Virus record (IMG/VR): IMGVR_UViG_3300011114_001043
Coordinates: 1-24,991 of that record
Length of the DNA stretch: 24,991 bases
Direction: 5' to 3' (one strand)
Source of the DNA: a virus
Part shown: positions 1 to 7,110 of the stretch, one piece after another
How positions within the stretch are numbered: the stretch's first letter is position 1
Layout of the letters: every line of letters starts with the position of its first letter
The notes under the pieces: generated by a model
Told to the model about the DNA's origin: nothing
Seen by the model: the letters and a program-made list of their open reading frames with translations, nothing else
Databases searched by the model: none
Translations under genes and position numbers: made by a program

Positions 1-2
1 GT

Positions 3-56
3 TGGAACGACTGTCACTATGAAAATGAGAGGAACTTAGTTTGCTCCTTAGGTTGA
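3..56 (+). CDS. C-terminal end of an upstream gene, possibly lectin-like (partial)
   Basis: The frame starting at base 3 is open from the window edge to a TGA at 54-56 and would encode the last 17 residues of an upstream protein. This stop lies inside the TTGACA motif before the next gene, the same arrangement seen at 12543 and 22507, which is why I prefer this frame. The peptide contains W-N-D near its start and Cys residues 1 and 11 positions after the WND, which loosely recalls the closing WND...C of C-type lectin domains. Another frame is open from 1 to a TAG at 37-39, so the choice is uncertain. The lectin reading is weak because only 17 residues are visible. Confidence 0.35.
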   Translation, partial: WNDCHYENERNLVCSLG

Positions 57-58
57 CA
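53..58 (+). promoter_or_regulatory. TTGACA start-associated motif, copy 1
   Basis: TTGACA lies 14 bases before the ATG of the small terminase gene, and the TGA within it would end the upstream frame. There is no Shine-Dalgarno sequence before this ATG. It looks like a -35 box, but a promoter here would start transcription inside the gene, so a role in translation or as part of the start site is more likely. See the finding on the repeated motif. Confidence 0.5.
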
Positions 59-72
59 AGTTGCGGGTTTGA

Positions 73-672
73 ATGACTGCTCAAGACGTTGCAAGCGAAT
101 GGGGATGTTCCAGACAGGCCGTAGCCAAGTGGGTTGCCAAGGGTATGCCTCTTACAACGCTTGAAGAGGCGACAGCATGGCGATCAGTTCATGGTCAGCG
201 TGCACCGAGAGTTAAGTTAGCGGCGGCCGTTGCGGCTCACGCAGCTACTCACACACATCGCCCATCCATGGAACCGATTCAGCCAGGGGAAGATCACGGA
301 GTAGCTGAGTACAGAAGGCATGCCGACGCGGCGGCCCGCTTCGTTTGGGCATGTGTAAATGAATTGATTGAGGCATCAGAAGACAAAGATCCGATGAGGA
401 TGCGCGGTGCCTTTTCTGTTCTGCCAAAACTGCAAGACAACGCCATCAAAAGGCACAATGATTACGAGCGTGCCCGGACCGCCGCTGGGTTTGTGATGCC
501 AAAGTCTACCCACGTGGAAGCTATGGATCGGGTGTTTCGTGAGATGCGTTCTGGTCTGGATGATCTAATGCGCACGGCACCATCCCGTCTTGAAATGTTA
601 AAGACAGAGGAAGTGAACTTATGGATCACGGATTACTGCACCCGTCTAATGACCAAACTACAAGAGGCATGA
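73..672 (+). CDS. Terminase small subunit
   Basis: This 199-residue protein should recognise phage DNA and bring it to the large terminase at the start of packaging. Residues about 2-40 form a helix-turn-helix (TAQDVASEWGCSRQAVAKWV followed by a basic turn), as in the lambda Nu1 and MerR-like small terminases. The rest is predicted to be mostly helical, with the charged C-terminal part expected to contact the large subunit. It directly precedes the large terminase gene, separated by only four bases, the usual order. No Shine-Dalgarno sequence is seen; TTGACA lies 14 bases upstream of the start. The assignment rests on the HTH and position more than on a family signature, so a different DNA-binding packaging factor is possible but unlikely. 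Confidence 0.8.
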   Translation: MTAQDVASEWGCSRQAVAKWVAKGMPLTTLEEATAWRSVHGQRAPRVKLAAAVAAHAATHTHRPSMEPIQPGEDHGVAEYRRHADAAARFVWACVNELIEASEDKDPMRMRGAFSVLPKLQDNAIKRHNDYERARTAAGFVMPKSTHVEAMDRVFREMRSGLDDLMRTAPSRLEMLKTEEVNLWITDYCTRLMTKLQEA

Positions 673-676
673 TTTC

Positions 677-2470
677 ATGACGATTAACAATCATCAGGCA
701 GAACAAGAGGCGCGGGCCAAGCATATGAGACCGGGTTACGGATCTGTATCGGCTTGGGCAGAGGCCACCCTTCAGTTCAGTGATCGGTATTCAAAAGTTC
801 AGCCAGGCAAATTTTCGCTGGATCGCATGCCCTACTTGAGAGAAGTAATCGACTGCTCTACAAATCCAAAAGTTCACGAGCTAGTTTTATGCTTTGCCGT
901 GCAGTCTGGAAAGTCTACCGCTTTGCAGGTCATGCTGGCGCACCGGGTAGCGGAGCGCCCGACATCGTCAATGATGGTGCTACCTAGTTTAAAGCTGGCA
1001 CGAAGCATCAGCCAGGAGAAGTGGCTGGAGTTGATAAAGTGTAATCCATGCCTAACCGCAAAAATGCCCCCAGATCGTGATCTAATTAAGTTGGACGAGC
1101 AAAGATTCACAAACGCAACTGTCTGGTGGGTGGGCGCTGGATCGGACGCGAATCTCTCCAGTCGTTCTGCTGGTCTAGTTTTTGCCGACGAGATTGATAA
1201 GTTTCCTGATTGGGGCGAAAAGGAGGCGCCACCCCTTCAGCTTGTCGGGGCTAGGATGGAATCATTTGCCGATTGGTTGTTCGTTATGGCATCGACCCCC
1301 ACGCTGGATCGTGGCGTAAACGTTTGGACTGAATACAAACGCGGTGACCAACGCGTCTACATGGTTCCATGCCCGTTTTGTAAACATCAGATAGAATTAG
1401 GGTGGGAGGGGATTAAGTACGATGAAACCGCTTTCGATGCTGAGACTGCCACGTGGGATTTTGATCGGGTAGCGGAATCTACGCGATACGAGTGTCCAGG
1501 GTGCAGGGAGCTGATCGGACACGAACACAAGGCTGCTATGCTCACGGCGGGCCATTGGAAGCCCACCGCCTTGGGTGAGCCGGGCCGCCGTTCTTACCAT
1601 TTAAATTCCCTCTACTCCCCCTTTAAGCGCTGGGGCGAGCTCGCCACCCGTTTCCTTCAGGATCGCGACAGCCCGCGTGGCCTACACTATTTCGTCAACA
1701 GCTACCTAGCCCGGCCGTGGTCCCCATCTGCCACCACGGTTAAAGCAAGTAACGTCGACGACGTCATCACCAGCTCACCCGAATATATTATCGGCGAAAT
1801 TCCAAGGGAACCCGACGCCATGTTTATGACAGTCGACGTCCAACAAACAGAACTCTGGTGGCTCATTCGCGCCTCAGGAATAGTCAACGGCAAGAGATGG
1901 TCGGCCATGGTCGACTACGGATCCTGCGTTGGTTGGGATGCGATCTTGGCCAAGTTTAACGAAAAATATCCCGTTAAAGATTGCCCAGGTAAACTCATCC
2001 AGTGCCATGGCGGCCTCGTGGATTCTGGATATGCCGCCCGGCGCACCGGCGGGGTGTACGAGTTTGTCTTGAACTCAGGCGGAAAGTTTTGGGCATCTAA
2101 AGGCAGGGGAGCGTCTACGGGTATGCGCGCCAGCGTCATCCGTCAGGTGATCGAGCACCGCGGCCGGGCGGTGCGATTGGTTCAGTACGACGACAACGTC
2201 TGGAAAGAACGCCTCTACATTAACAAAATCAAAGACCGCGACACAAAGGATTGGTGGCTTCCCCGTAATACTGGACGCGACTACATCGCTCAGCTCACCG
2301 CCGAACGTCTAGTCGAACGCCGAATGAAATTTGGCCATAAAGAACTTGCGTGGGAAGTCGTAGGCGGGAACCACCTTGGAGATACGGAAAAAATGTCCCT
2401 CATCATGATCGAGACAATGATCCGCGACGCTGAGCCTCTTCCAACCAAGCCAGTACCAGTTCCAGCATGA
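677..2470 (+). CDS. Terminase large subunit, lambda GpA-like
   Basis: This is the packaging motor and nuclease, 597 residues, near the length of lambda gpA. The Walker A motif is AVQSGKST at residues 74-81, and Walker B is LVFADE at 167-172. The ASTPT segment at 205-209 is the expected coupling motif. Between the ATPase and nuclease parts lies a zinc ribbon with C232, C235, C273 and C276, which is typical of the GpA family. The nuclease domain begins with FMTVDVQ, D387 being the likely first metal ligand. The start ATG follows an AGAGG about ten bases upstream. The gene end overlaps the next ATG by four bases (ATGA), so the next gene is probably translationally coupled. GpA-type enzymes often cut at cos sites, but the packaging mode cannot be read here. 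Confidence 0.96.
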   Translation: MTINNHQAEQEARAKHMRPGYGSVSAWAEATLQFSDRYSKVQPGKFSLDRMPYLREVIDCSTNPKVHELVLCFAVQSGKSTALQVMLAHRVAERPTSSMMVLPSLKLARSISQEKWLELIKCNPCLTAKMPPDRDLIKLDEQRFTNATVWWVGAGSDANLSSRSAGLVFADEIDKFPDWGEKEAPPLQLVGARMESFADWLFVMASTPTLDRGVNVWTEYKRGDQRVYMVPCPFCKHQIELGWEGIKYDETAFDAETATWDFDRVAESTRYECPGCRELIGHEHKAAMLTAGHWKPTALGEPGRRSYHLNSLYSPFKRWGELATRFLQDRDSPRGLHYFVNSYLARPWSPSATTVKASNVDDVITSSPEYIIGEIPREPDAMFMTVDVQQTELWWLIRASGIVNGKRWSAMVDYGSCVGWDAILAKFNEKYPVKDCPGKLIQCHGGLVDSGYAARRTGGVYEFVLNSGGKFWASKGRGASTGMRASVIRQVIEHRGRAVRLVQYDDNVWKERLYINKIKDRDTKDWWLPRNTGRDYIAQLTAERLVERRMKFGHKELAWEVVGGNHLGDTEKMSLIMIETMIRDAEPLPTKPVPVPA

Positions 2471-2811
2471 CCTTTAGAAACTTAATTGGGTACGTTGACA
2501 AACTGCTACGGAGAATGGCCGCCCTTTCCCGCAGATTGATCCGGGCAGTCGCCACCGATTACTTGGCTCAAGCCAGCGGGGTGACTGCGTCCGCCCTGGT
2601 ATCGCTAGCCGCGGACCGTAACACCGCCATGACGGGCGCCGCTTCTGGCAGGGCGCTGGTAGGATCTTCAGCCGGTGGCCAAAGCGCTAGCTTCCAGATC
2701 GATCTAAAGCCTACCGATCGCGTCGAACTCTTCCAAAGCGCCATCGATTATCTCGGCGGCCGCACCCTAACCCGTACCGCGGCGGACTTCACGTTCGTGA
2801 TTGATAGCTAA
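2467..2811 (+). CDS. Probable head-tail joining protein (gpW position)
   Basis: A 114-residue protein lies between large terminase and portal, the place of gpW in lambda-type phages, where a small protein closes the filled head and prepares it for the tail. The C-terminal half (KPTDRVELFQSAIDYLGG and after) has the length and character of such proteins, but I see no decisive motif. The ATGA overlap with the terminase gene supports the start at 2467. A second in-frame ATG at 2515 lies 15 bases after a TTGACA motif and would give a 98-residue protein starting MAALSRRLIRA; this may be the real or an additional start. The gene ends one base before the portal ATG. Confidence 0.6.
   Translation: MTFRNLIGYVDKLLRRMAALSRRLIRAVATDYLAQASGVTASALVSLAADRNTAMTGAASGRALVGSSAGGQSASFQIDLKPTDRVELFQSAIDYLGGRTLTRTAADFTFVIDS
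2494..2499 (+). promoter_or_regulatory. TTGACA start-associated motif, copy 2 (internal)
   Basis: This TTGACA is inside the joining-protein gene, 15 bases before the in-frame ATG at 2515. The spacing matches that of other copies in front of genes, so it may mark the true start or an internal start. Chance occurrence cannot be excluded for a single copy. Confidence 0.35.
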
Positions 2812-2812
2812 C

Positions 2813-4642
2813 ATGGCCAACGTCTCCCTCGTTCGTCGGATTGGCGCAGGCATCAAAAGCTTTAGCGCAGGATTCGGCTCTGGAATCAGCACCTTCCAGC
2901 CTTACGAGGCGGCAGGATTCTCCCGCAAAAGGCCAGTAATCTACGGTGCACACGCTCGCGATTCGTCACTGGATTTAAGCGAATGGACGCGAACGGAGCT
3001 TCTTAAACTTGCTCGGCACATGTACCGCAACGTCGGCCTGATTAAAGGCGCCGTCGATTCAATCGCCGCCTACTCCGTCGGCCCTGGACTCCGCCCACAA
3101 TATCGCGGGACAGATACAGAGTTTGGAAAGCTGGCCGAGCAGTATTGGCGGGACGTGGTAGCGCCTAATCCAGAAGTCACAGGCCGGATGACTTGGACAG
3201 ATCTCCTTTTAGCACTCAGCCGATCGATCGACGTGGACGGCGACGTGTTTGTAATAATGACCGACAAGGGAAAATTACAAGTCGTTGAAGGTCACAGAGT
3301 TTGCGAGGGTGATAACTACGAATCTACCGACGGCGTTTTCTTAGGCAAGATGGGCGAGCCAACCGCCTACCTGTTAGAACTCGGGGACACGTACCGCAAA
3401 ATAAACGCCGATCTTGTTATTCATTTAATGGAAATGGAACGGCCCGATCAGATCCGTGGAGGATCTAACTTGGCCCGCGCACTCAATCACGTACGCGATC
3501 TAAAACTCTTGGGCGAGTTTGAAAAAGACGCGCTCAAGTTACAGGGATCGATCGCCGCCGTCATCACGTCTAACGAAGGCGACGCCCTCGCAAGCAGTGG
3601 CGGATTCTTTGGTAACATCCAAGCCGCCGACACAGGCGACAATAGCATCGCCCGCGAACAGATCACCAGCTCCGCCACCATCCCGCGACTGGCCCCTGGG
3701 GAAAAGATCGAGATGGTCGCACCCAACCGGCCGAACAATGGATTCGAGCCTTTCGCCAAGTTCCTAATCCGGGACGTGGCCATGGGCTTAGGTCTACCGA
3801 TCGAGTTTGTTTACGACCCAGCATCAGTCGGTGGGGCAGGGATGCGATTCATCGTGGCCAAAGCACAGCGCCGCTTTGAACAACGCCAACGCCTACTCGT
3901 TGATCGATTCTGCAACAGGTCATGGGCTTACTTTATCGGCCGGGCAATCGCTAACGGGGATCTACCACCCGCCGAAGATTATCGGAAAGTATCCTGGCAG
4001 ACGCCCAAGTCACTCACCGTGGACGCAGGGCGCGAGGCGATGCAAGCACGAGAGGACTATAAGGCAGGTCTAATTTCCCTACAAACCTACCACGGAGAAT
4101 TAGGAGAGGATTGGGTAGAGCAGGTTAATCAGATTAAGGCCGAGCAAACATACATGAGCGGAGGCGTGGAAGTCGCAGCCGAACCTCTGATCACTAAAAT
4201 TGGTGTGGGTGGCGCTCAGTCTCTTACCGCAATTTTACAATCACTTGGAAGCGGACAAATTACAGCAGACCAGGCTGAGGTTATTTTGGTCACAGTGTTT
4301 GGCTTAAACAAAGAAGACGCTGCAAAAATCGCGCAAGGAAATACATCTGCTTCGCTTGCTCCTACAAAAGCCCCGATCGAATCCGCCCCAGACGAAGCTC
4401 CGATCCCAGAGGAACCAAAGGACGACGCTACTGCCACCGATACCACTACCCCTACCGATATCATCACCGATCCGAACGAGGTTAAGCCCGGCCCCAACAG
4501 CGTTCCCGAGCAGCTCGCCGCCCCATCCTTTATCATGGCCGACGACGCACCCGATTTTAACCTTAGCGCAAAAGAGCTTAACATGATCGTCCGCGCTTTG
4601 GGCATCGGCCAAGCCAAGCCCAAAACCAAAAAAAGAAAGTAG
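2813..4642 (+). CDS. Portal protein, lambda gpB family
   Basis: The portal forms the dodecameric ring through which DNA enters and leaves the head. The sequence has the lambda-type portal pattern: an N-terminal stretch with LSEWTRTELLKLARHMYRN and then KGAVDSIAAYSVGPGLRPQ, and a conserved core with DVAMGLGLPIEFVYDP. At 609 residues it is slightly longer than lambda gpB. The C-terminal ~90 residues are rich in Pro, Thr, Asp and Glu and end in a Lys-rich tail (TKKRK), probably flexible. I chose ATG 2813, one base after the preceding stop; an upstream TTG at 2801 is in frame but less likely. No Shine-Dalgarno sequence is seen, so coupling to the upstream gene is likely. Confidence 0.93.
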   Translation: MANVSLVRRIGAGIKSFSAGFGSGISTFQPYEAAGFSRKRPVIYGAHARDSSLDLSEWTRTELLKLARHMYRNVGLIKGAVDSIAAYSVGPGLRPQYRGTDTEFGKLAEQYWRDVVAPNPEVTGRMTWTDLLLALSRSIDVDGDVFVIMTDKGKLQVVEGHRVCEGDNYESTDGVFLGKMGEPTAYLLELGDTYRKINADLVIHLMEMERPDQIRGGSNLARALNHVRDLKLLGEFEKDALKLQGSIAAVITSNEGDALASSGGFFGNIQAADTGDNSIAREQITSSATIPRLAPGEKIEMVAPNRPNNGFEPFAKFLIRDVAMGLGLPIEFVYDPASVGGAGMRFIVAKAQRRFEQRQRLLVDRFCNRSWAYFIGRAIANGDLPPAEDYRKVSWQTPKSLTVDAGREAMQAREDYKAGLISLQTYHGELGEDWVEQVNQIKAEQTYMSGGVEVAAEPLITKIGVGGAQSLTAILQSLGSGQITADQAEVILVTVFGLNKEDAAKIAQGNTSASLAPTKAPIESAPDEAPIPEEPKDDATATDTTTPTDIITDPNEVKPGPNSVPEQLAAPSFIMADDAPDFNLSAKELNMIVRALGIGQAKPKTKKRK

Positions 4643-4649
4643 TTGCTAC

Positions 4650-4670
4650 AGCCTGCACTAGGAGCAGGCT
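4650..4670 (+). terminator. Hairpin after the portal gene
   Basis: AGCCTGC at 4650-4656 and GCAGGCT at 4664-4670 form a perfect seven-base-pair stem with a seven-base loop, eight bases after the portal stop. There is no U-tract after it, so it may attenuate, protect or process RNA instead of ending transcription. It lies just upstream of the GTG start of the membrane protein gene and could also affect that start. Confidence 0.45.
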
Positions 4671-4676
4671 TAAAGG

Positions 4677-5192
4677 GTGAGCAGGATATCCTTCGATCCT
4701 ATTGACGACCAGCCACAGCCTGCGGCCGCCACCCAATACTACAACGACGGCACCGTCGTCGTGACTCGGCAGTTTATTACACTCGGCGCACCCTATAACC
4801 AGACCTACAACCTCGCCGCCATCCAAGGCGTCAGTCACGGACAAGAAGATAAAAAGTTTGTTGGATTCTTTATATGGGTGTTTCTGTCTTTGTTTGGATT
4901 GCTTTTTGGAAGCATTCTTTTTACTCAAAAATCTTACGGTTTAGGCTTTGTCTTCTTTTTTGGTTCCTTAGCCATTCTTTACAAAATGTTCGTAAATTCT
5001 TCAAAGCATTATGTTGAGCTAAAACTAGGCGGATTGAACAATCAGATTTTATACATGAAGAAAAAAGAGGGCGCCGAGTATCTTGCCTACTGTATTCGCA
5101 AGGCCATGCAGGATCTACACACCCCGCCAGACCCCGGCCAGCCCGTTGCTTACGCTCCAGTGTTTCCAGACCCCGTCCTTACCCGCAACTAA
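4677..5192 (+). CDS. Two-helix membrane protein of unknown function, DUF6232-like
   Basis: This 171-residue protein has a short N-terminal beta-rich part (residues 18-55), two adjacent hydrophobic helices (about 61-78 and 83-101), and a C-terminal part ending in a helix with EYLAYCIRKAMQDL. This layout resembles the DUF6232 family, small bacterial membrane proteins with a split PH-like domain; that resemblance is from memory and not tested. A membrane protein between portal and protease is unusual for a head module, so it may be an added gene acting on the host membrane, for example against superinfection. Its middle part is AT-richer than the genes on each side, though hydrophobic codons explain some of this. 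The start is GTG at 4677; no better start is visible. Function is unknown. Confidence 0.75.
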   Translation: MSRISFDPIDDQPQPAAATQYYNDGTVVVTRQFITLGAPYNQTYNLAAIQGVSHGQEDKKFVGFFIWVFLSLFGLLFGSILFTQKSYGLGFVFFFGSLAILYKMFVNSSKHYVELKLGGLNNQILYMKKKEGAEYLAYCIRKAMQDLHTPPDPGQPVAYAPVFPDPVLTRN

Positions 5193-5199
5193 TTTGACA
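5193..5199 (+). promoter_or_regulatory. TTTGACA start-associated motif, copy 3
   Basis: TTTGACA begins directly after the stop codon of the membrane protein gene and ends 14 bases before the ATG of the protease-scaffold gene. No Shine-Dalgarno sequence lies between. It shares the extended form TTTGACAC with the copies at 19276 and 22507. Confidence 0.5.
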
Positions 5200-5213
5200 C
5201 GCGTTGGCCGAGT

Positions 5214-6119
5214 ATGGCCAACAAACTCCCGTCCGTTTCCATTCTCACCGTAGGCGAGGCTAAGGGCCACGACCTACTCATCGACCAAACCTCCCTCGAA
5301 CAAGCGCTCGCCGTAGCGCAAACCATGAAGCGGATCAAAGTCACCATGGGCCACGGCGCCCAGGTCGACGGCATCCTCGGCTACATCGACAGCTTCGTCA
5401 TCAAAGGCGATCGGCTCATGGGCGATCTCACCCTATTCAGCACCACGCAGGCCCAGTTCGTCCAACACCTCGCCCAGGTACTGCCCGAAGGGTTTGGCCT
5501 GTCCCTCACGTTTAGCGGCGTACCCGCCGAAGTTGGCGCCTACCGATACGCCCGCGTCTCAGAGATCTACGATATCTCGGTCGTTTCCTCGCCTGCCGCA
5601 AACCCCGCCGGGATGTTCAGCGCCTTCACCGCAGTTGACATCAAAAATCTACAAATGGAAACAGCACCAGTTGTCGAAAAAATTGAAGCGGCCCCCGTGG
5701 TCGAAGTCATCGCCACACCCGAAGTCGCACCCGTCGTCGCCGCCTTGGCCGAGGTGCCCGCCGCCACGCCTGACGCGCCCGTCGAAGTCAAAGCCGCTGA
5801 GCCTACCTTGGCCGATATCGCTAAAATGATTTCCGCAAATCACGCGGAACTCCTTGGCTTCCTGAAAGCCGACGCCGTTTCCGATATCGCCGAAGAGCCC
5901 GCCATGGATATGGCCAAAAAAGAAGTCGCCGCCATGAGCTCCGTCATCGACGAAAAAACTGTCACCACTCTAGAAAAAGCGAAGACCGATTCTGCAGGTG
6001 CGGAACCGATCCCCGCTGAATCCGCCCAGCCGGTTGGCCGCGGTGAGATCCTTAATCAATTCAACCAGGAGAAAGATGGCTCAAAACGAGTCAAACTTCT
6101 CCGCAAATTAGGTCTGTAA
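5214..6119 (+). CDS. Prohead protease fused to scaffold
   Basis: Residues 1-140 look like a phage prohead serine protease: the GHG at 46-48 supplies a likely catalytic His, and FGLSLTFSG at 94-102 a likely catalytic Ser (S97 or S101), followed by the VSSPAANPAGMF segment common in these proteins. Residues 148-301 are low in complexity, rich in Ala, Val, Pro and Glu, then helical, and end in a basic tail (SKRVKLLRKLGL), the usual look of a scaffold with a coat-binding end. It sits where lambda has gene C with the nested scaffold Nu3. The protease would clear the scaffold after shell assembly. An in-frame ATG at 5655 could make the scaffold alone (separate entry). TTTGACA lies 14 bases before the ATG. 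Confidence 0.85.
   Translation: MANKLPSVSILTVGEAKGHDLLIDQTSLEQALAVAQTMKRIKVTMGHGAQVDGILGYIDSFVIKGDRLMGDLTLFSTTQAQFVQHLAQVLPEGFGLSLTFSGVPAEVGAYRYARVSEIYDISVVSSPAANPAGMFSAFTAVDIKNLQMETAPVVEKIEAAPVVEVIATPEVAPVVAALAEVPAATPDAPVEVKAAEPTLADIAKMISANHAELLGFLKADAVSDIAEEPAMDMAKKEVAAMSSVIDEKTVTTLEKAKTDSAGAEPIPAESAQPVGRGEILNQFNQEKDGSKRVKLLRKLGL
5635..5640 (+). promoter_or_regulatory. TTGACA start-associated motif, copy 4 (inside protease-scaffold gene)
   Basis: TTGACA lies inside the coding region at the junction of the protease and scaffold parts, 14 bases before the in-frame ATG at 5655. The spacing is the same as for copies 1 and 3. It suggests an internal start for the scaffold. Confidence 0.5.
5655..6119 (+). 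CDS. Scaffold protein from an internal in-frame start (Nu3-like)
   Basis: Translation from ATG 5655 (Met148 of the protease-scaffold protein) would give a 154-residue protein starting METAPVVEKIEA and holding only the scaffold part. This mirrors lambda, where Nu3 is made from within gene C. The support is the position of the ATG at the domain boundary, the TTGACA 14 bases upstream, and the need for more scaffold than protease during assembly. The product has an Ala/Val/Pro/Glu-rich repeat-like front (EAAPVVEKIEAAPVVEV), a predicted helical middle, and a basic C-terminal tail. There is no Shine-Dalgarno sequence. The scaffold role is well supported by context; the use of this start is inferred. 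Confidence 0.55.
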   Translation: METAPVVEKIEAAPVVEVIATPEVAPVVAALAEVPAATPDAPVEVKAAEPTLADIAKMISANHAELLGFLKADAVSDIAEEPAMDMAKKEVAAMSSVIDEKTVTTLEKAKTDSAGAEPIPAESAQPVGRGEILNQFNQEKDGSKRVKLLRKLGL

Positions 6120-6129
6120 AAAGACCTAA
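6108..6129 (+). terminator. Hairpin between protease-scaffold and coat genes
   Basis: TTAGGTCT at 6108-6115 and AGACCTAA at 6122-6129 form a perfect eight-base-pair stem with a six-base loop that contains the protease stop codon. No U-tract follows. Such a stem could slow upstream translation, mark an RNA processing site or protect the coat mRNA, which must be the most abundant message. Confidence 0.5.
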
Positions 6130-6135
6130 AGAAAT

Positions 6136-6140
6136 AAGGA
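6136..6140 (+). promoter_or_regulatory. Shine-Dalgarno site of the major coat gene
   Basis: AAGGA lies ten bases before the coat ATG. It is one of the few clear Shine-Dalgarno sites in the structural genes, most of which lack one, and fits the high output needed for coat protein. Confidence 0.6.
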
Positions 6141-6150
6141 AACAAACACC

Positions 6151-7044
6151 ATGGCCACAAATTCACTCGGAACAACCAACGCGAATGTAATCGCTCAGAG
6201 GGCGCTTGAGATCCTCGTCGCCGATTACAGCTTCTTGCGTAATGCAGTCACAGACTTTTCTGACGAGGCAGCCAAATACGGCGCATCGATCTATACCGCC
6301 CGCCTCTCTGCCCTCACGGCGGCTGATTACAGCCAGGCGAACGGTTACGTCAACAGCGCGATCACGCAAGCTGACGTTTCGATCGCATTAAATAAATTCA
6401 AACACGTCTCCTACGCGGTGGACGATCTCGAGCGCACCAGCTCGAACGTGAATTTGATTGAGCGCTTTGCAGGTGCGGCCGCTCATGCGCTCGGGTTGCA
6501 GATGGTTGGCGATTTGCTCACCCTCGTCACCTCGACGTCATACACCAGCGCTTTGACGCAAAGCTCTGCGACCTTCACCTACGCCTCCGTAGTGTCGGCC
6601 GGAATCCTTCTTAATAACAACAACGTTCCCCAGCACGATCGCTACGCGGTTCTCTTGCCTTCGTACTACGGCCGGTTGTTGAACGATACCACGATCATCG
6701 CAAATGCGCAGATCACTGGTGAACAGGCTCGTACCGCTGGAATCGGCCAAGTGGCTGGTTTTAACATCAACATGTACAGCGCAGTGCCTTCCAACAGCAT
6801 CACGCTTGGCGGACTGTTCGCGCAAAAAGAAGCCTTGGTTATGGCGGCGCGCGTTCCTGAAATTCCTACAGGCATCCCCATCCCCGGAGACATATCCGTG
6901 GTAACGGAACCTAGGACTGGTTTGTCGCTCCAAGTTCGCGAGAGCTACAACATCACCCTCGGACTCCTCCAACGCACCTACGCCTTGATGTACGGCGTGA
7001 AGGCCGGTGAAACCGGATCACTCGTACGTATCGTAGGAAGCTAA
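6151..7044 (+). CDS. Major coat (capsid) protein, HK97-fold, P22-coat-like
   Basis: This 297-residue protein follows the protease-scaffold gene and is isolated by hairpins on both sides, as expected for the main shell protein. It starts MATNSLGTTNANVIAQRALEI and has the pattern of the P22 gp5-like coat family: an N-terminal arm with an early helix, a segment like KHVSYAVDDLERT, a central ILLNNNNVPQHDRYAVLLPS stretch ahead of the A-domain, and a C-terminal part with VRESYNITLGLLQRTYALMYG. No separate decoration protein was recognised nearby. The start follows AAGGA at ten bases. The HK97 fold is a family inference, not visible directly. Confidence 0.88.
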   Translation: MATNSLGTTNANVIAQRALEILVADYSFLRNAVTDFSDEAAKYGASIYTARLSALTAADYSQANGYVNSAITQADVSIALNKFKHVSYAVDDLERTSSNVNLIERFAGAAAHALGLQMVGDLLTLVTSTSYTSALTQSSATFTYASVVSAGILLNNNNVPQHDRYAVLLPSYYGRLLNDTTIIANAQITGEQARTAGIGQVAGFNINMYSAVPSNSITLGGLFAQKEALVMAARVPEIPTGIPIPGDISVVTEPRTGLSLQVRESYNITLGLLQRTYALMYGVKAGETGSLVRIVGS

Positions 7045-7051
7045 GTCACTC

Positions 7052-7089
7052 GGAACGGGCGGTGGTCCACTCGGATCACCGCCCCTTCC
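7052..7089 (+). terminator. Strong hairpin after the coat gene
   Basis: GGAA-C-GGGCGGTG (7052-7064) pairs with CACCGCCC-C-TTCC (7077-7089), giving twelve base pairs broken by one C-C mismatch and closed by a 12-base loop. It lies eight bases after the coat stop codon. A run of U is missing, so it may be a partial terminator or an RNA-stabilising stem. It is the strongest stem in the window and is followed by the GAAATCCT motif. Confidence 0.65.
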
Positions 7090-7096
7090 ACCTAAA

Positions 7097-7104
7097 GAAA
7101 TCCT
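7097..7104 (+). promoter_or_regulatory. GAAATCCT leader motif, copy 1
   Basis: GAAATCCT lies eight bases after the coat hairpin and six bases before the ATG at 7111. The same eight bases recur before the starts at 12953 and 18682. It is not a Shine-Dalgarno sequence. Confidence 0.45.
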
Positions 7105-7110
7105 CATTCA

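Noticed and set aside
53-58. TTGACA copies as standard sigma-70 promoters
   Set aside because: No matching -10 box with 16-18 base spacing was seen, and the implied transcript would begin inside the following gene.
4216-4629. Long minus-strand frames opposite the portal C-terminal extension
   Set aside because: They mirror low-complexity plus-strand codons, overlap one another in two frames and have no start signals; the plus-strand portal explains the sequence.
6538-6972. 144-codon minus-strand frame inside the coat gene
   Set aside because: It lies wholly within the coat gene, and the peptide has no recognisable domain; GC-rich codon bias produces such shadow frames.
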